This document shows, in pieces, positions 6,986 to 16,207 of a DNA stretch of 21,351 nucleotides. Within the stretch, counting starts at the first letter, position 1. The number at the start of each line of letters is the position of its first letter. Both the position numbers and the translations under genes were made by a program. The notes beneath the pieces are model-generated. The model had not been told where the DNA came from. It saw nothing but the letters and a program-made list of their open reading frames with translations, and did not search any database. The DNA is from Arcanobacterium_A sp034173665 (GTDB taxonomy: Bacteria > Actinomycetota > Actinomycetes > Actinomycetales > Actinomycetaceae), in the NCBI GenBank assembly GCA_034173665.1, contig JAXFDG010000094.1, positions 1 to 21,351 of the forward strand. The letters run 5' to 3'.

Positions 6986-9900
6986 CTACTCGTCTGTTTG
7001 TAAAAACTCCAATTTTTGTTGCAGTAATTTTTCTAAGTCAGCTGCTGCGATTAATTCCGTCTGTAACTCTCGTTGGTCAGGGTCTTTCTCCCCGAGATAA
7101 TAAAAAATTGCTTCAATATCATCGAGAGATGTGCCGGTAGTTTTTGCCCACGCATGAGTGTACAGGGCTAATTGGAGTTTACGACTTTCTAACAGTTCTG
7201 ATGTTGGTTTACGACCTGTTTTCCAGTCAACAATTGTTACTTTGCGTCTACCAGGAATTTTCGAGGTGTCGAAAACAGCATCAATCACGCATCGGATTGG
7301 TTTGCCTGCTAAGAGAAATTCCATTGGTTTTTCAATAGCAATTGGTTCTAATTCGGCAAATTCAGATGTTTCAAAGCGGTTAATTAATTCATTAATTTGT
7401 GCCTGCATTAAATCTTTATTTGCATCATCGTCAAGATCGAGATCGGTCTTATTCCATGCCTCTAATTCATCTAAGTCAAGCTTAAGGACCCCGGAAAAGT
7501 GGCTTGCAATTTTTGCATGCACTTCAGTTCCAGTATAGGCTGCTTCAATTGGCTTACGTGGCATAGGTCTGATTTGTTCTTTTAAAAACTCTTCTGAATC
7601 TTTAAATAAACTAACCACGTTTGAGGCAGTCAAATATTCGGGTTCAAAATTCCCTACATTATTATGCTCAATCAAGGCTTGGTTCAACACATATTCTGCT
7701 GAGTTAAATATTAATTCAACTCCTCCAACCGAGATTGACTCTGAATCAGATATATTTTCATCGAAGAGTTCATTACTTCGCTTCCCGGGAACAATTTCAA
7801 TGCCTCGTAAATTTCCCGCTGGCCAAGATAATTCTGTCAGATTAGTCGCAGCCTCATGTTTTAATATTTTTTGCAATTCGTCTAAGGAAGTAATTTCCCT
7901 CGTGTCCAACTCAGTAAAAATCCATGCGAATTTATCTTGATACCAACTAAAAAAGCTTGGATTTAAAGGGGATGGCTCATTGCCTGTATCTGCAAGCAGA
8001 GGGAACTCGGTGGCATTTTTTATTTCATTTAAATACCCACTAGGTGGAATAAACTTAAACTTTTTCTTTAGGTTACTCCACTCAGGTTCCTCACCTTGGG
8101 CAATACTATCTTGAGCTAGCTGAATCTCTTCAGCCAGTTCAATTATGCCTTCTTTCAAATCAAGCACATGATAAATATCTTCTGGCTCATTGAAAGCATA
8201 GGAGGTGAGAATTAACTGCTTTTTTGGTCTGGTTGCAGCAACATAAAGCAGTCTGCGTTGTTCAGATTGGATATGTTGTATGAATTTCTTTTGATAGCGC
8301 GAAAGCTCATACCCAAGGAAAACTTTCTGCTCCCCTGGCTTTAATTCTGGAGGCATCGAATCTACCACGTCAGCAAATGAGAATTGTGGAATATGCATCG
8401 CATCGACTCTTAACTGATCAGGTATCGCTTCTGCATCTCGCATCCATGGCTTTGCTGATTTCACACTATCTGAATCAATTTTTCCAGAAACTAAATCTGG
8501 AATTACCACATAATCCCATTCCAAACCTTTTGCTGCGTGCATCGTCAAGATTTGCACAATACCTGGTTTTTCAACTATTTCTTCTTCAAGATTAATAACT
8601 GCTGGAGCATCTTCTGCTTGTTCAACTCCATCACGATCATGTTGTTCAGCTAATTCAAGCCATTTTATGAACGCTGCAAGAGATCCGCCATCACGATCGG
8701 AAAATGCATCTCCCATACGTTTGAAACCTTCAATTGCACTCCGAATAGTGGCTCCGCCAGAAGCTCGTGATTCTGCAGTGACTTGCAATTGAAGAATTTT
8801 TGCGGCTTCAGTAATAACTTCACGCAAACTAGATTGCTGCATTTTTCTTAAGCGAGCTATCCCTAAAAGTAGATATTCGATTCTCCAGCGAGCTTCTTCG
8901 GATAGTTTTGCGATTTTTTTCCGTGAATCCTGCTGCTTATTTCCAGCATTTTCTTTAGCTTCTTCTTTATCTTCCACAATCTTCAAAGCTTTTTTAAAAC
9001 GTTGAATATCTTCAGAGAAGTATTGAAGCAACTGAGTTAAATTCGTTTCTGGAAAGTCCCATCCGTCAATTCCTAGTACTTCTCGGGATAAAATATCGGG
9101 GGCATAATCCAACCTGCGGAGTTCTGAAAATGCACGTAAATCATGGGCAGAAATCCCGAAGAAATTAAATACATATAGTGCAGCAATCGGAGATTGATCA
9201 TCCACACAAACTGTGAGTAAGGATCGGATTGCTTTTATTTCAGGAGTTTGAATCAGCAACCCTCCTCCAACAATTTCATGCCTAACCTTAGCCTGAGATA
9301 AGGATTCTGCTAGTTCTAATGCTCTCCGATTTGTTCTAACTAATATCGCAACCGAAGATAATTCTCCGCTTTCCCCTTTTAGTTCAGTAATTTCTTTTAG
9401 TATCTTCCCTAAAGCTTCATCAGAATCGGATTTAAGATTCCGATATAAATATTTCACTTCTCCGGACTGTGATTTAGGTGCTGCTTGGAGAGTCGGAAGT
9501 TTTAATTTCTGAGGTTTTATCCGTAAAGGTTTGGTTAATGTGTTTGCTAGTTGCAAAATATTTTTTGAATTACGAAAAGCGATTGAAAGCGTTAGTTGTG
9601 CAGTATCTTTTACTTGAAAATCAGTTATAAAGTCACTTAACGCATTAGCACTTGCCCCACGCCATCCATAGATTGCCTGCATTGGATCTCCCACGGCGCA
9701 AATATACGGAATTCCGCGGAAAGCAATACGCAACATCCGTGCTTGAGTAACTGAAGTATCTTGATACTCGTCAAGAAGCACCATTTTATATTGGGCGCGA
9801 ATTTTTTCCGCAACTTCTGGAACTTCTTCTAAAATTCTGCAAGCCCAACTAACTTGGTCCGCAAACTCAATAACACCGTGATTTTTTTTGTAGTCAAGAT

Positions 9901-10828
9901 AAGCTGCAACTATTTTTAGCAATACTAAATTAAGTCGCATACTGTTTAAGAGCTTCTTAAATTCCGTAACCGTCTTTTTAACATCATCTGGGGTCACTAA
10001 GGAGTCAGAAAAATCAAGATTATCGTAATACTTAGATGTTGCGCGCACACCTTCTGACACTTGCCCAAAGCACGATAATTCACGTTCTAAATATTCACGA
10101 TATCTATCTAAATCAAGATTATTATCAATAATCTTCGAAGCAAGACTTGCCACCTTTTGCCCCAAAGAATTCTGACCACTGGCAGAAAGAATTTCGAATT
10201 CTTCCTTGGTCAAAATTATTTTTGGAACTGCTAAATCAAGGTCTGAAGCTCCCGGGGTGTTTTCTAATAGTTCCGCATTTGCTTCATACTGTGGTGAAAT
10301 ATCTTCCGCATCAGAAGACGACGAAGCTCCAATAAGAAAAGTCTCTCCTTCTAAAACTTCGATATTTTCAAGTAGCTTCGCAATAATTTCACGACGTTCA
10401 GCTTCAGTAATTAATCGAGCATTCGGATTTTCTCCAATTAAAATCGCATAAGAAGAGGCGATTTCTGAAGCAAAAGAGTTATACGTCTTTACAGTTGGTC
10501 TACTCAGATCATGTTGCGCTTGCAGGAAGCTTAATTCTTTTGGCTCGTCAATTAATTTTGCTTGGCATAGCCTCAATTGTTTATTGGTTCTCTCGGCAAG
10601 TTCTGCAGCCGCTTTATTTGTAAAAGTTAAACCTAATACCTGATGCGCGGCAACATTACCTTTGATTACCTGCCAGGCAATTCGCTGGCTCATTGTTGCA
10701 GTTTTTCCAGCCCCTGCGCCGGCGGTAATTAACATTGCCGGATCTTCATTAATGATTACTGCTTTTTGTTCATCAGTGGGAGGAAATTGGAAGATTGCTG
10801 CAAAGTCAGAATACGTAATATCTTTCAT
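6986..10828 (-). CDS. adnB: AdnB-like ATP-dependent helicase-nuclease (lead motor subunit)
   Basis: 1280-residue superfamily 1 UvrD/RecB-type protein, probably the lead translocating subunit of an AdnAB heterodimer that unwinds and resects double-strand-break ends. Motor motifs look intact: Walker A GAGAGKT (37-43), LGLTFTNKAAAELAER (65-80), DEYQD (353-357), GDPMQAIYGWRG (380-391), LSIAFRNSKNIL, ILTMHAAKGLEWDYVVIPDL (motif V) and EQRRLLYVAATRPKKQLIL (motif VI). The C-terminus is a RecB-type nuclease: GTEVHAKIASHF, ID (D1183), VDWKTG (D1201, K1203) and QLALY (Q1219). Longer than mycobacterial AdnB (about 1,100), with extra acidic sequence around 155-215 and a Lys/Gln-rich stretch in the 2B-like region. 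The ATG overlaps the adnA stop as ATGA; no separate ribosome site is seen, so coupling is likely. A UvrD-family helicase of another role is possible, but the adnA neighbour argues for AdnB. Confidence 0.88.
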   Translation of the reverse strand: MKDITYSDFAAIFQFPPTDEQKAVIINEDPAMLITAGAGAGKTATMSQRIAWQVIKGNVAAHQVLGLTFTNKAAAELAERTNKQLRLCQAKLIDEPKELSFLQAQHDLSRPTVKTYNSFASEIASSYAILIGENPNARLITEAERREIIAKLLENIEVLEGETFLIGASSSSDAEDISPQYEANAELLENTPGASDLDLAVPKIILTKEEFEILSASGQNSLGQKVASLASKIIDNNLDLDRYREYLERELSCFGQVSEGVRATSKYYDNLDFSDSLVTPDDVKKTVTEFKKLLNSMRLNLVLLKIVAAYLDYKKNHGVIEFADQVSWACRILEEVPEVAEKIRAQYKMVLLDEYQDTSVTQARMLRIAFRGIPYICAVGDPMQAIYGWRGASANALSDFITDFQVKDTAQLTLSIAFRNSKNILQLANTLTKPLRIKPQKLKLPTLQAAPKSQSGEVKYLYRNLKSDSDEALGKILKEITELKGESGELSSVAILVRTNRRALELAESLSQAKVRHEIVGGGLLIQTPEIKAIRSLLTVCVDDQSPIAALYVFNFFGISAHDLRAFSELRRLDYAPDILSREVLGIDGWDFPETNLTQLLQYFSEDIQRFKKALKIVEDKEEAKENAGNKQQDSRKKIAKLSEEARWRIEYLLLGIARLRKMQQSSLREVITEAAKILQLQVTAESRASGGATIRSAIEGFKRMGDAFSDRDGGSLAAFIKWLELAEQHDRDGVEQAEDAPAVINLEEEIVEKPGIVQILTMHAAKGLEWDYVVIPDLVSGKIDSDSVKSAKPWMRDAEAIPDQLRVDAMHIPQFSFADVVDSMPPELKPGEQKVFLGYELSRYQKKFIQHIQSEQRRLLYVAATRPKKQLILTSYAFNEPEDIYHVLDLKEGIIELAEEIQLAQDSIAQGEEPEWSNLKKKFKFIPPSGYLNEIKNATEFPLLADTGNEPSPLNPSFFSWYQDKFAWIFTELDTREITSLDELQKILKHEAATNLTELSWPAGNLRGIEIVPGKRSNELFDENISDSESISVGGVELIFNSAEYVLNQALIEHNNVGNFEPEYLTASNVVSLFKDSEEFLKEQIRPMPRKPIEAAYTGTEVHAKIASHFSGVLKLDLDELEAWNKTDLDLDDDANKDLMQAQINELINRFETSEFAELEPIAIEKPMEFLLAGKPIRCVIDAVFDTSKIPGRRKVTIVDWKTGRKPTSELLESRKLQLALYTHAWAKTTGTSLDDIEAIFYYLGEKDPDQRELQTELIAAADLEKLLQQKLEFLQTDE

Positions 10829-13800
10829 CGGGAATATACCAACTTTCCATCAACGGCAGGACACAAAGATGAATATGAACAAGAACGACAATATGTGCCA
10901 GGAGCAGGATTAAACTCAGAGCCTCGTAGTTGTTTTGCCATCGTTAATAAATTATTTTCCAGTAACTCAAGCTGTTCAGCAGTGAGCTCTTCTTGAGTTT
11001 GAATCTTAACTTTTTGCAGTTCTCGAACATTAATTAATTCTGCAGTAACATTTTTGGGAATAACCGGGAGTGAAAGTTCTTTAAAGGCACCTTTTCGTGC
11101 CAAGTATTGATATACAGAAAGCTGGCCATGGTCTGCAATATCGGAATTATTAGGAGCCTTTTTTGAAGTCTTAAAATCAATAATCGTTAAGCTATCGGTT
11201 TCCGCATCATATTCAATTCGATCAGCAAAAGCAGCGATTGTAAATTCATCTTCGATACGATATGTTGCTCTAGTTTCTACCCAAGATTTAGTTTCTCTGC
11301 TTAATAAATACTCATTACAGAGTCGAAGCACTTTTCGCAGTAATTCCTCATGTTTCACTAATTCAAATTTATCCGCTTCGTAAGAAATTAATCCCCAATA
11401 TTTATTAAACCAAGCATCAACTTCTTCACTGCTTGCTCCATCAGGATATTTTTCTGCGAAGCGATGCACGACATTTCCTAAGTTCAAACTAAATTGATTA
11501 TTAGATCCACTCCCCACGAACATATCCCACACTTGCCGTAATGAACACTGCTTCCAGCTGTGGTACCGCGAAGGGCTTAATCGCACTTCTCCATCAAATA
11601 ATGGCGTATCATCAGAAACACCTAATTCATCAAGGAACTTCGGGGTTGGCATAAAACTAACCAATTCCAAAATTCGCTGAATATAGTCGACTAATTTTTG
11701 CTCGAACTCATCTGAGGCATCTTTTAAAACATTCAATTTTCGCAATTGCCCAAGAACTACCAAAGGGTCGCGAATCAGATTCATATTTTCCACTGTTTGC
11801 AGCTTTAACTGACCTGTTTTAATTTCATCTGTCCGGGACACAAGGAAATCAAAAATCACGGATGGATTCGTCTTTTCATCTGCCACCGCAGTCAATAATA
11901 AAGTTTCAGAGCCACGCGTAACCGCTTGTAGGAACATCCGCAGTTCATCACTCATTACTTCTTGATAACTTTGCGTAGCTTTAAGCTCTTCCGCACCTAA
12001 GATTTTCTCCAAAATTACTGAAGAAAGCTCAGGAACATGAGAAATCGGATTCCGCAGGCGAAGATTTGGCCAAATTCCTTCTTCTAAGTCCCAAATAATT
12101 ACATGCTTCCAGCGTAAGCCAACCGAATTTGTAGGAGTTACTAATGCAACTGCTTCCACTGCAGAGCCAAGTCTTGCTACAGTGTCTTCCCCCAAATCTT
12201 GATCAAGAACTCGTTCAATTAATTCAAGGAGCCCTACCGGCTCAGAACTTCGCTTTGACATTCGCTCTGCAACTGCAAACAACTGAATCAATGCGTCTAA
12301 ATTCTCGTTTGCCACTTTGGCAAGTTGCATATCTGAGCCTAAAGCTTGCTCTTGGAATTTCTGCGAAAGATGCAATCCTTCCCAAATATTCCATAAAGAA
12401 AATACCGAAGTTTGCGAAGATTTCAACTCCGTTGAAACTAGCTTTAGCAGCGAAATTAGTTTCTGCAATTCTGGAAAGTCATTTAAATCCTCTTCTTTAA
12501 TTTTTCCGGTGAAAAAATCTTTCCAAAATTCCTTTTCGTCAACATATTTACCGGCAACGATGAATCGTGACCAGAGTTGCCGACGAATTAAATCAATCTG
12601 CCCTACTGTTAACTGGAAAATTTCTCCAGAGAGCACAGACACTAAAACATCTGATAAGTCTTCCGGTATTGCTAAGGTTGTCGAAAACTCTTGTTGCTCT
12701 TCCAACGATAATTCATTGAATTTTTGGGATAGTAAAATCAATTGCACCAGCGAACGAATAATTGGAATTTCTCGTAGTGGACGTTTAATTGAATCACTTT
12801 TCACGCGCACACCAAGATCAGCAAAATTTTCTGCCAGACGTCGATGATTGCTAGTTCCGCGAGTAATAATTGCAATATCAGAAAGGGAGACCCCTTTATC
12901 CACTTGTAATTTTTGTACCACGTCGGCAATATAACGAATCCGTTCAGCTTCACTTTTGAAAATATGTGCCGAAATTGAAATTCCCTCAGAGGCGTTACTA
13001 GCCTCACCAGAAGCACCGTCAGTAGCAGCGGAACTCTTTCGTTGCCCACCGAAGCCAACTGGATAGATTCCACTCACAAGACGACGCAGAAACTGCAAGT
13101 ATTCTTCACTAGAGTTTTCACTGGAATCAAGCTGAAGTATTTGCGCCCCCAGACCACCTTGATTTTCCGGGCGACTAAGAATTTTTGGCAGCCACACCAT
13201 CCCCCCACGATAAGATTCAACACCCTGGTCTGGATTTGCAAAATACCTAATCCGGGATCCGTCTTTCTGTAAAACTTTTAATAAAGAAAGGACTGAAAGA
13301 GTCGCGTTCTGTAAATCATCAATAAAAACCCAATCCCAATGCCACTCATCGCGCTGCGATTGATTAATCAAAAATTCAGAATCATCTTGGTATTTACGCT
13401 TTAAAGCAGTGGTCGCAGCAGTAATAATGCGCGCATGATCAAATTGTTGGGCCGCTGACGAATTTAACCCTTCCGCAGTTGCTAAAGCTCGTTCATAAGC
13501 GCGAATCATCCGCGCACCATCAGCCCAAACTGGCTGGTTAAATTCAACAGCTAAATCTTCAAGTGCAGCTGCATCTAATCCGAGCTCTGCAGTTCGCGTA
13601 ATCAACTCCCGAAACTCAGTACGCAACGCTGAATTATCAGTAATATCTGATAATTCAACTTCTTCTGAGAGCCACTCAAATTTAAGTTTTGTTTCTTCAG
13701 AGTTAGTAAAGATCTTATTTTCAGAATCAGATAGAATCTCTCGAATAATCGTGTCTAATTCCGGCCCGGTCACAAGTTTCGGGAGTTCACGCCCACGTTC

Positions 13801-14088
13801 CTGGGCTTCCATACTCAAAATAGAAAATGCAAATGCACTAATTGACTGGACCCTAATGTTGCCAGAAAGTCCACCGAGCATAAGGGATAATTCATTCCGA
13901 ATCCGCCCGGCAACTTTCCGATTAGGATGCAAAATAGCTATTTTTGCATCTGGATTAACTGCCAGCACTTCTTTAATTGCGGTAAACATCGTTGAAGTTT
14001 TCCCGGAATTCGGCGCTCCGATAACTCCAAGCGCCGAGTCATCGCCCACTATCTGTTGCGCTGCAGATTCAATAAAAGTTAACTCCAT
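10825..14088 (-). CDS. adnA: AdnA-like helicase-nuclease subunit with Fe-S type nuclease
   Basis: 1087 residues. The N-terminal motor is recognisable but degenerate: Walker A GAPNSGKT (24-31), FIDDLQ (255-260) in place of DEXQ, ANPDQGVESYRGG (284-296), a motif V reading LVTPTNSVGLRWKHVII instead of the HxAKGLEWD form, and FLQAVTRGSETLLL for motif VI. This fits the AdnA subunit, whose ATPase is reported as minor in mycobacteria. The C-terminal nuclease has a His (H875), ADRIEYD (D956), IIDFKTSK (D971, K973) and GQLSVYQY. Four Cys surround it: C848 (WKQCSL) and CRSC-x5-C (C1067, C1070, C1076), the AddB/Cas4-type 4Fe-4S pattern. Start ATG 14088 is supported by AGAAGGAG at 14097-14104, 8 nt upstream. 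adnA is the first gene of a two-gene operon with adnB (4-nt overlap). Confidence 0.87.
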   Translation of the reverse strand: MELTFIESAAQQIVGDDSALGVIGAPNSGKTSTMFTAIKEVLAVNPDAKIAILHPNRKVAGRIRNELSLMLGGLSGNIRVQSISAFAFSILSMEAQERGRELPKLVTGPELDTIIREILSDSENKIFTNSEETKLKFEWLSEEVELSDITDNSALRTEFRELITRTAELGLDAAALEDLAVEFNQPVWADGARMIRAYERALATAEGLNSSAAQQFDHARIITAATTALKRKYQDDSEFLINQSQRDEWHWDWVFIDDLQNATLSVLSLLKVLQKDGSRIRYFANPDQGVESYRGGMVWLPKILSRPENQGGLGAQILQLDSSENSSEEYLQFLRRLVSGIYPVGFGGQRKSSAATDGASGEASNASEGISISAHIFKSEAERIRYIADVVQKLQVDKGVSLSDIAIITRGTSNHRRLAENFADLGVRVKSDSIKRPLREIPIIRSLVQLILLSQKFNELSLEEQQEFSTTLAIPEDLSDVLVSVLSGEIFQLTVGQIDLIRRQLWSRFIVAGKYVDEKEFWKDFFTGKIKEEDLNDFPELQKLISLLKLVSTELKSSQTSVFSLWNIWEGLHLSQKFQEQALGSDMQLAKVANENLDALIQLFAVAERMSKRSSEPVGLLELIERVLDQDLGEDTVARLGSAVEAVALVTPTNSVGLRWKHVIIWDLEEGIWPNLRLRNPISHVPELSSVILEKILGAEELKATQSYQEVMSDELRMFLQAVTRGSETLLLTAVADEKTNPSVIFDFLVSRTDEIKTGQLKLQTVENMNLIRDPLVVLGQLRKLNVLKDASDEFEQKLVDYIQRILELVSFMPTPKFLDELGVSDDTPLFDGEVRLSPSRYHSWKQCSLRQVWDMFVGSGSNNQFSLNLGNVVHRFAEKYPDGASSEEVDAWFNKYWGLISYEADKFELVKHEELLRKVLRLCNEYLLSRETKSWVETRATYRIEDEFTIAAFADRIEYDAETDSLTIIDFKTSKKAPNNSDIADHGQLSVYQYLARKGAFKELSLPVIPKNVTAELINVRELQKVKIQTQEELTAEQLELLENNLLTMAKQLRGSEFNPAPGTYCRSCSYSSLCPAVDGKLVYSR

Positions 14089-14149
14089 TTACGCAACTCC
14101 TTCTAAGAAAATAAGCGGCACCCACCGGGGATAAATCAGTGCTTTCAAC

Positions 14150-14178
14150 AAATTAATTTTATTACAATAGCTTTTCAA
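14150..14178 (-). promoter_or_regulatory. Candidate promoter of adnA-adnB
   Basis: On the minus strand TTGAAA (14173-14178) is followed after exactly 17 nt by TAATTT (14150-14155), a good match to a housekeeping sigma-70/SigA-type promoter including the TAnnnT -10. Its predicted start gives a leader of roughly 55 nt carrying the strong AGAAGGAG site. It was found by eye and has no experimental support. No LexA-like box was recognised over it. Confidence 0.4.
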
Positions 14179-14302
14179 ATTTTCATAGTCGCATGAACGT
14201 AAACCTAAAATATGCTTTCCTGATTCACAATCCCTGGGTTCTTAGCGCAAATATTCTCCAATAGCGGATAATTGCCACAATCTTTGAATGACTTCGGAAA
14301 AC

Positions 14303-14339
14303 TGATTACAAAGCAAGATAGGATAATTATCAGTAATCA
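14303..14339. promoter_or_regulatory. Inverted repeat enclosing a 10-bp palindrome upstream of DUF3107
   Basis: TGATTAC (14303-14309) and GTAATCA (14333-14339) are perfect inverted copies 23 nt apart. Between them lies the perfect palindrome GATAATTATC (14322-14331). The octamer GGATAATT also occurs at 14266-14273. The block ends 22 nt before the DUF3107 start, where an operator or leader structure would act. A weak promoter-like pair TTGAAT (14284-14289), 17 nt, TACAAA (14307-14312) overlaps it. Confidence 0.3.
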
Positions 14340-14361
14340 AAACTTAGTATTTGGAGAATTT

Positions 14362-14592
14362 ATGAAAGTTACAATTGGCATTCGTGATGCTGCGACCCCA
14401 CTTTATCTAGATCTTAATCTTTCACAAGCAGAGCTTGCCGAAAAATTAAATAACGCAGTCCTTAATAATGGAATTTTAGAACTTACTGATACCGACGAAT
14501 CAACAGTTCTCGTACCGCACACATCCATTGGCTATATCCACATTTCAAAAGAAGAACAACGCCGAGTTGGATTTGGTTTCGGAGCAAACTGA
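14362..14592 (+). CDS. DUF3107 family protein (TB9.4-like)
   Basis: 76 residues from ATG 14362, with GGAG at 14353-14356 five nt upstream. MKVTIGIRDAATPLYLDLNL, a middle Glu/Ala helix (SQAELAEKLNNAV), the VLVPHTSIGYIHI strand region and the C-terminal RRVGFGFGAN match the small actinobacterial DUF3107 family (TB9.4, Rv3208A in M. tuberculosis). Function is unknown. An upstream in-frame TTG at 14272 is disfavoured because the family begins at MKVT. The DEAD-box helicase starts one base after its stop, so the two are co-translated, and the same linkage is known in mycobacteria. The likely promoter region is the 14105-14361 spacer shared with adnA. Confidence 0.88.
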   Translation: MKVTIGIRDAATPLYLDLNLSQAELAEKLNNAVLNNGILELTDTDESTVLVPHTSIGYIHISKEEQRRVGFGFGAN

Positions 14593-14593
14593 T

Positions 14594-16207
14594 ATGAATA
14601 AAATATCAGGCATTGTGAATACCAAAAATGCACAAGCTCCGATTTCTCAAAACATCCATGCTAACACCTCTAACAATGGCACAGATATCTCTCAAAGTGA
14701 TGCTGAGTTAAATCTTGAAACAAAAACTTTTGCAGATTTTGGGCTCTCTTCAGAAATTGTGGAAGCACTATCTGAAAAAGGAATCACCACCCCCTTTCCA
14801 ATTCAAGCCTTAACTCTCCCTATTGCTTTAAAACGTGCGGATATTATTGGTCAAGCAAAGACCGGGACCGGAAAAACTCTCGGATTTGGATTACCGCTAC
14901 TCGAAAATGTAATTGGCCCAAATGAAGAAGGTTGGGAAGAATTTACCGATAAAGGATTTCCCCAAGCTCTCGTGATTGTGCCAACTCGTGAGTTAGCAAA
15001 ACAAGTTGCTGGAGATCTCCGGGATGCAGCCGCAAAACGTTCACTGCGAATTATTGAACTATACGGCGGAATTGCATACGAACCACAGATTGCTGAATTG
15101 AAGTCTGGGGCAGAAATTATCGTTGGTACTCCAGGGCGCTTAATCGATCTCAAGAAACAACGAAACTTAAATTTAAGTCACGCAAAAACTGTGGTGCTTG
15201 ATGAAGCCGATGAGATGCTCGATCTCGGATTCTTAGAAGACGTCGAAACTCTTCTTGCCGCTACTCCGGCAACTCGCCACACAATGCTCTTCTCAGCAAC
15301 AATGCCGGGTCCGGTAATCGCAATGGCACGTCGCTACATGTCACGTCCTACTCATATCCGGGCACAAGAACCAAACGATGATACAACCACTGTGCAAACA
15401 GTGAAACAAGTAATCTACCGTTGCCACTCGCTCAATAAGGCAGAAGTTATCGCCCGAATTTTACAAGCGAAAAATCGCGATCTCGCAATCGTGTTCACCC
15501 GCACTAAACGAAGTGCTGCACAATTGGTGGATGAGTTAAAGTCACGTGGATTTGCCGCAGGAGCAATGCACGGAGATCTCGGTCAAGGCGCACGCGAACA
15601 AGCTCTGCGTGCTTTCCGAAACGGAAAAATTGATGTTCTAGTTGCAACTGACGTCGCAGCCCGTGGAATTGACGTAGATAACGTCACCCATGTAATTAAC
15701 TATCAATGCCCGGAAGACGAAAAAACATATCTTCATCGCATTGGCCGTACCGGCCGTGCTGGAAACTCTGGCACTGCAGTTACCTTTGTCGACTGGGAAG
15801 ACACTCCAAAATGGTCCGTTATCAATAACCAACTTGGATTAAATTTCCCTGAACCGGTAGAAACTTATCATACTTCTGAACACCTTTACGCTGACCTTGA
15901 TATCAGCCCTGAAGTAACCGGAAAACTTCCAAGAGAACAACGCACTCGCGCTGGTCTAAGCGCAGAAAAGCTCGAGGATCTTGGAGAAACGGGAAAACGT
16001 CGTCCACGGCGTCGGAAAACCTCAAAGAGCTCTCAAAACTCTCATACCTCAAAGAAAAATCCACAAAGCACAGGAGCTCAAGCGGGGAAACACACCGGGT
16101 TCCAAGCAGGAAAAGGTACAGAAAAACAGCAAGTAGCAAGGGCCGAGAAAGAATCTGGAGAAAAGCGTCGCCCACGTCAACGACGCAGAATTAAAACTAT
16201 AGATTAA
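14594..16207 (+). CDS. DEAD-box ATP-dependent RNA helicase
   Basis: 537 residues from ATG 14594, one base after the DUF3107 stop (TGATATG) with GGAG at 14581-14584. An in-frame TTG at 14528 inside DUF3107 is rejected. Motifs in order: Q-motif (F46, Q71), AKTGTGKT (88-95), PTRELAKQV (130-138), TPGRLIDL (179-186), DEAD (203-206), SAT (234-236), IVFTRTK (299-305), ATDVAARGID (351-360) and HRIGRTGRAG (381-390). The first 40 residues are Asn/Ser-rich and variable. After about residue 455 comes a basic, Ser/Gly/Gln-rich tail with two KRRPR-type clusters, typical of RNA-binding extensions of RhlE/CsdA-like helicases in ribosome assembly or mRNA turnover. Which of these is the role here cannot be read from sequence. 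Confidence 0.93.
   Translation: MNKISGIVNTKNAQAPISQNIHANTSNNGTDISQSDAELNLETKTFADFGLSSEIVEALSEKGITTPFPIQALTLPIALKRADIIGQAKTGTGKTLGFGLPLLENVIGPNEEGWEEFTDKGFPQALVIVPTRELAKQVAGDLRDAAAKRSLRIIELYGGIAYEPQIAELKSGAEIIVGTPGRLIDLKKQRNLNLSHAKTVVLDEADEMLDLGFLEDVETLLAATPATRHTMLFSATMPGPVIAMARRYMSRPTHIRAQEPNDDTTTVQTVKQVIYRCHSLNKAEVIARILQAKNRDLAIVFTRTKRSAAQLVDELKSRGFAAGAMHGDLGQGAREQALRAFRNGKIDVLVATDVAARGIDVDNVTHVINYQCPEDEKTYLHRIGRTGRAGNSGTAVTFVDWEDTPKWSVINNQLGLNFPEPVETYHTSEHLYADLDISPEVTGKLPREQRTRAGLSAEKLEDLGETGKRRPRRRKTSKSSQNSHTSKKNPQSTGAQAGKHTGFQAGKGTEKQQVARAEKESGEKRRPRQRRRIKTID

Noticed and set aside
14272..14361. 30-residue extension of DUF3107 from TTG
   Set aside because: The family begins at MKVT, and GGAG sits 5 nt before ATG 14362.
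14528..14593. Upstream TTG start for the DEAD-box helicase
   Set aside because: It lies inside DUF3107 in another frame with no ribosome site; ATG 14594 follows the DUF3107 stop by one base and has GGAG 9 nt away.
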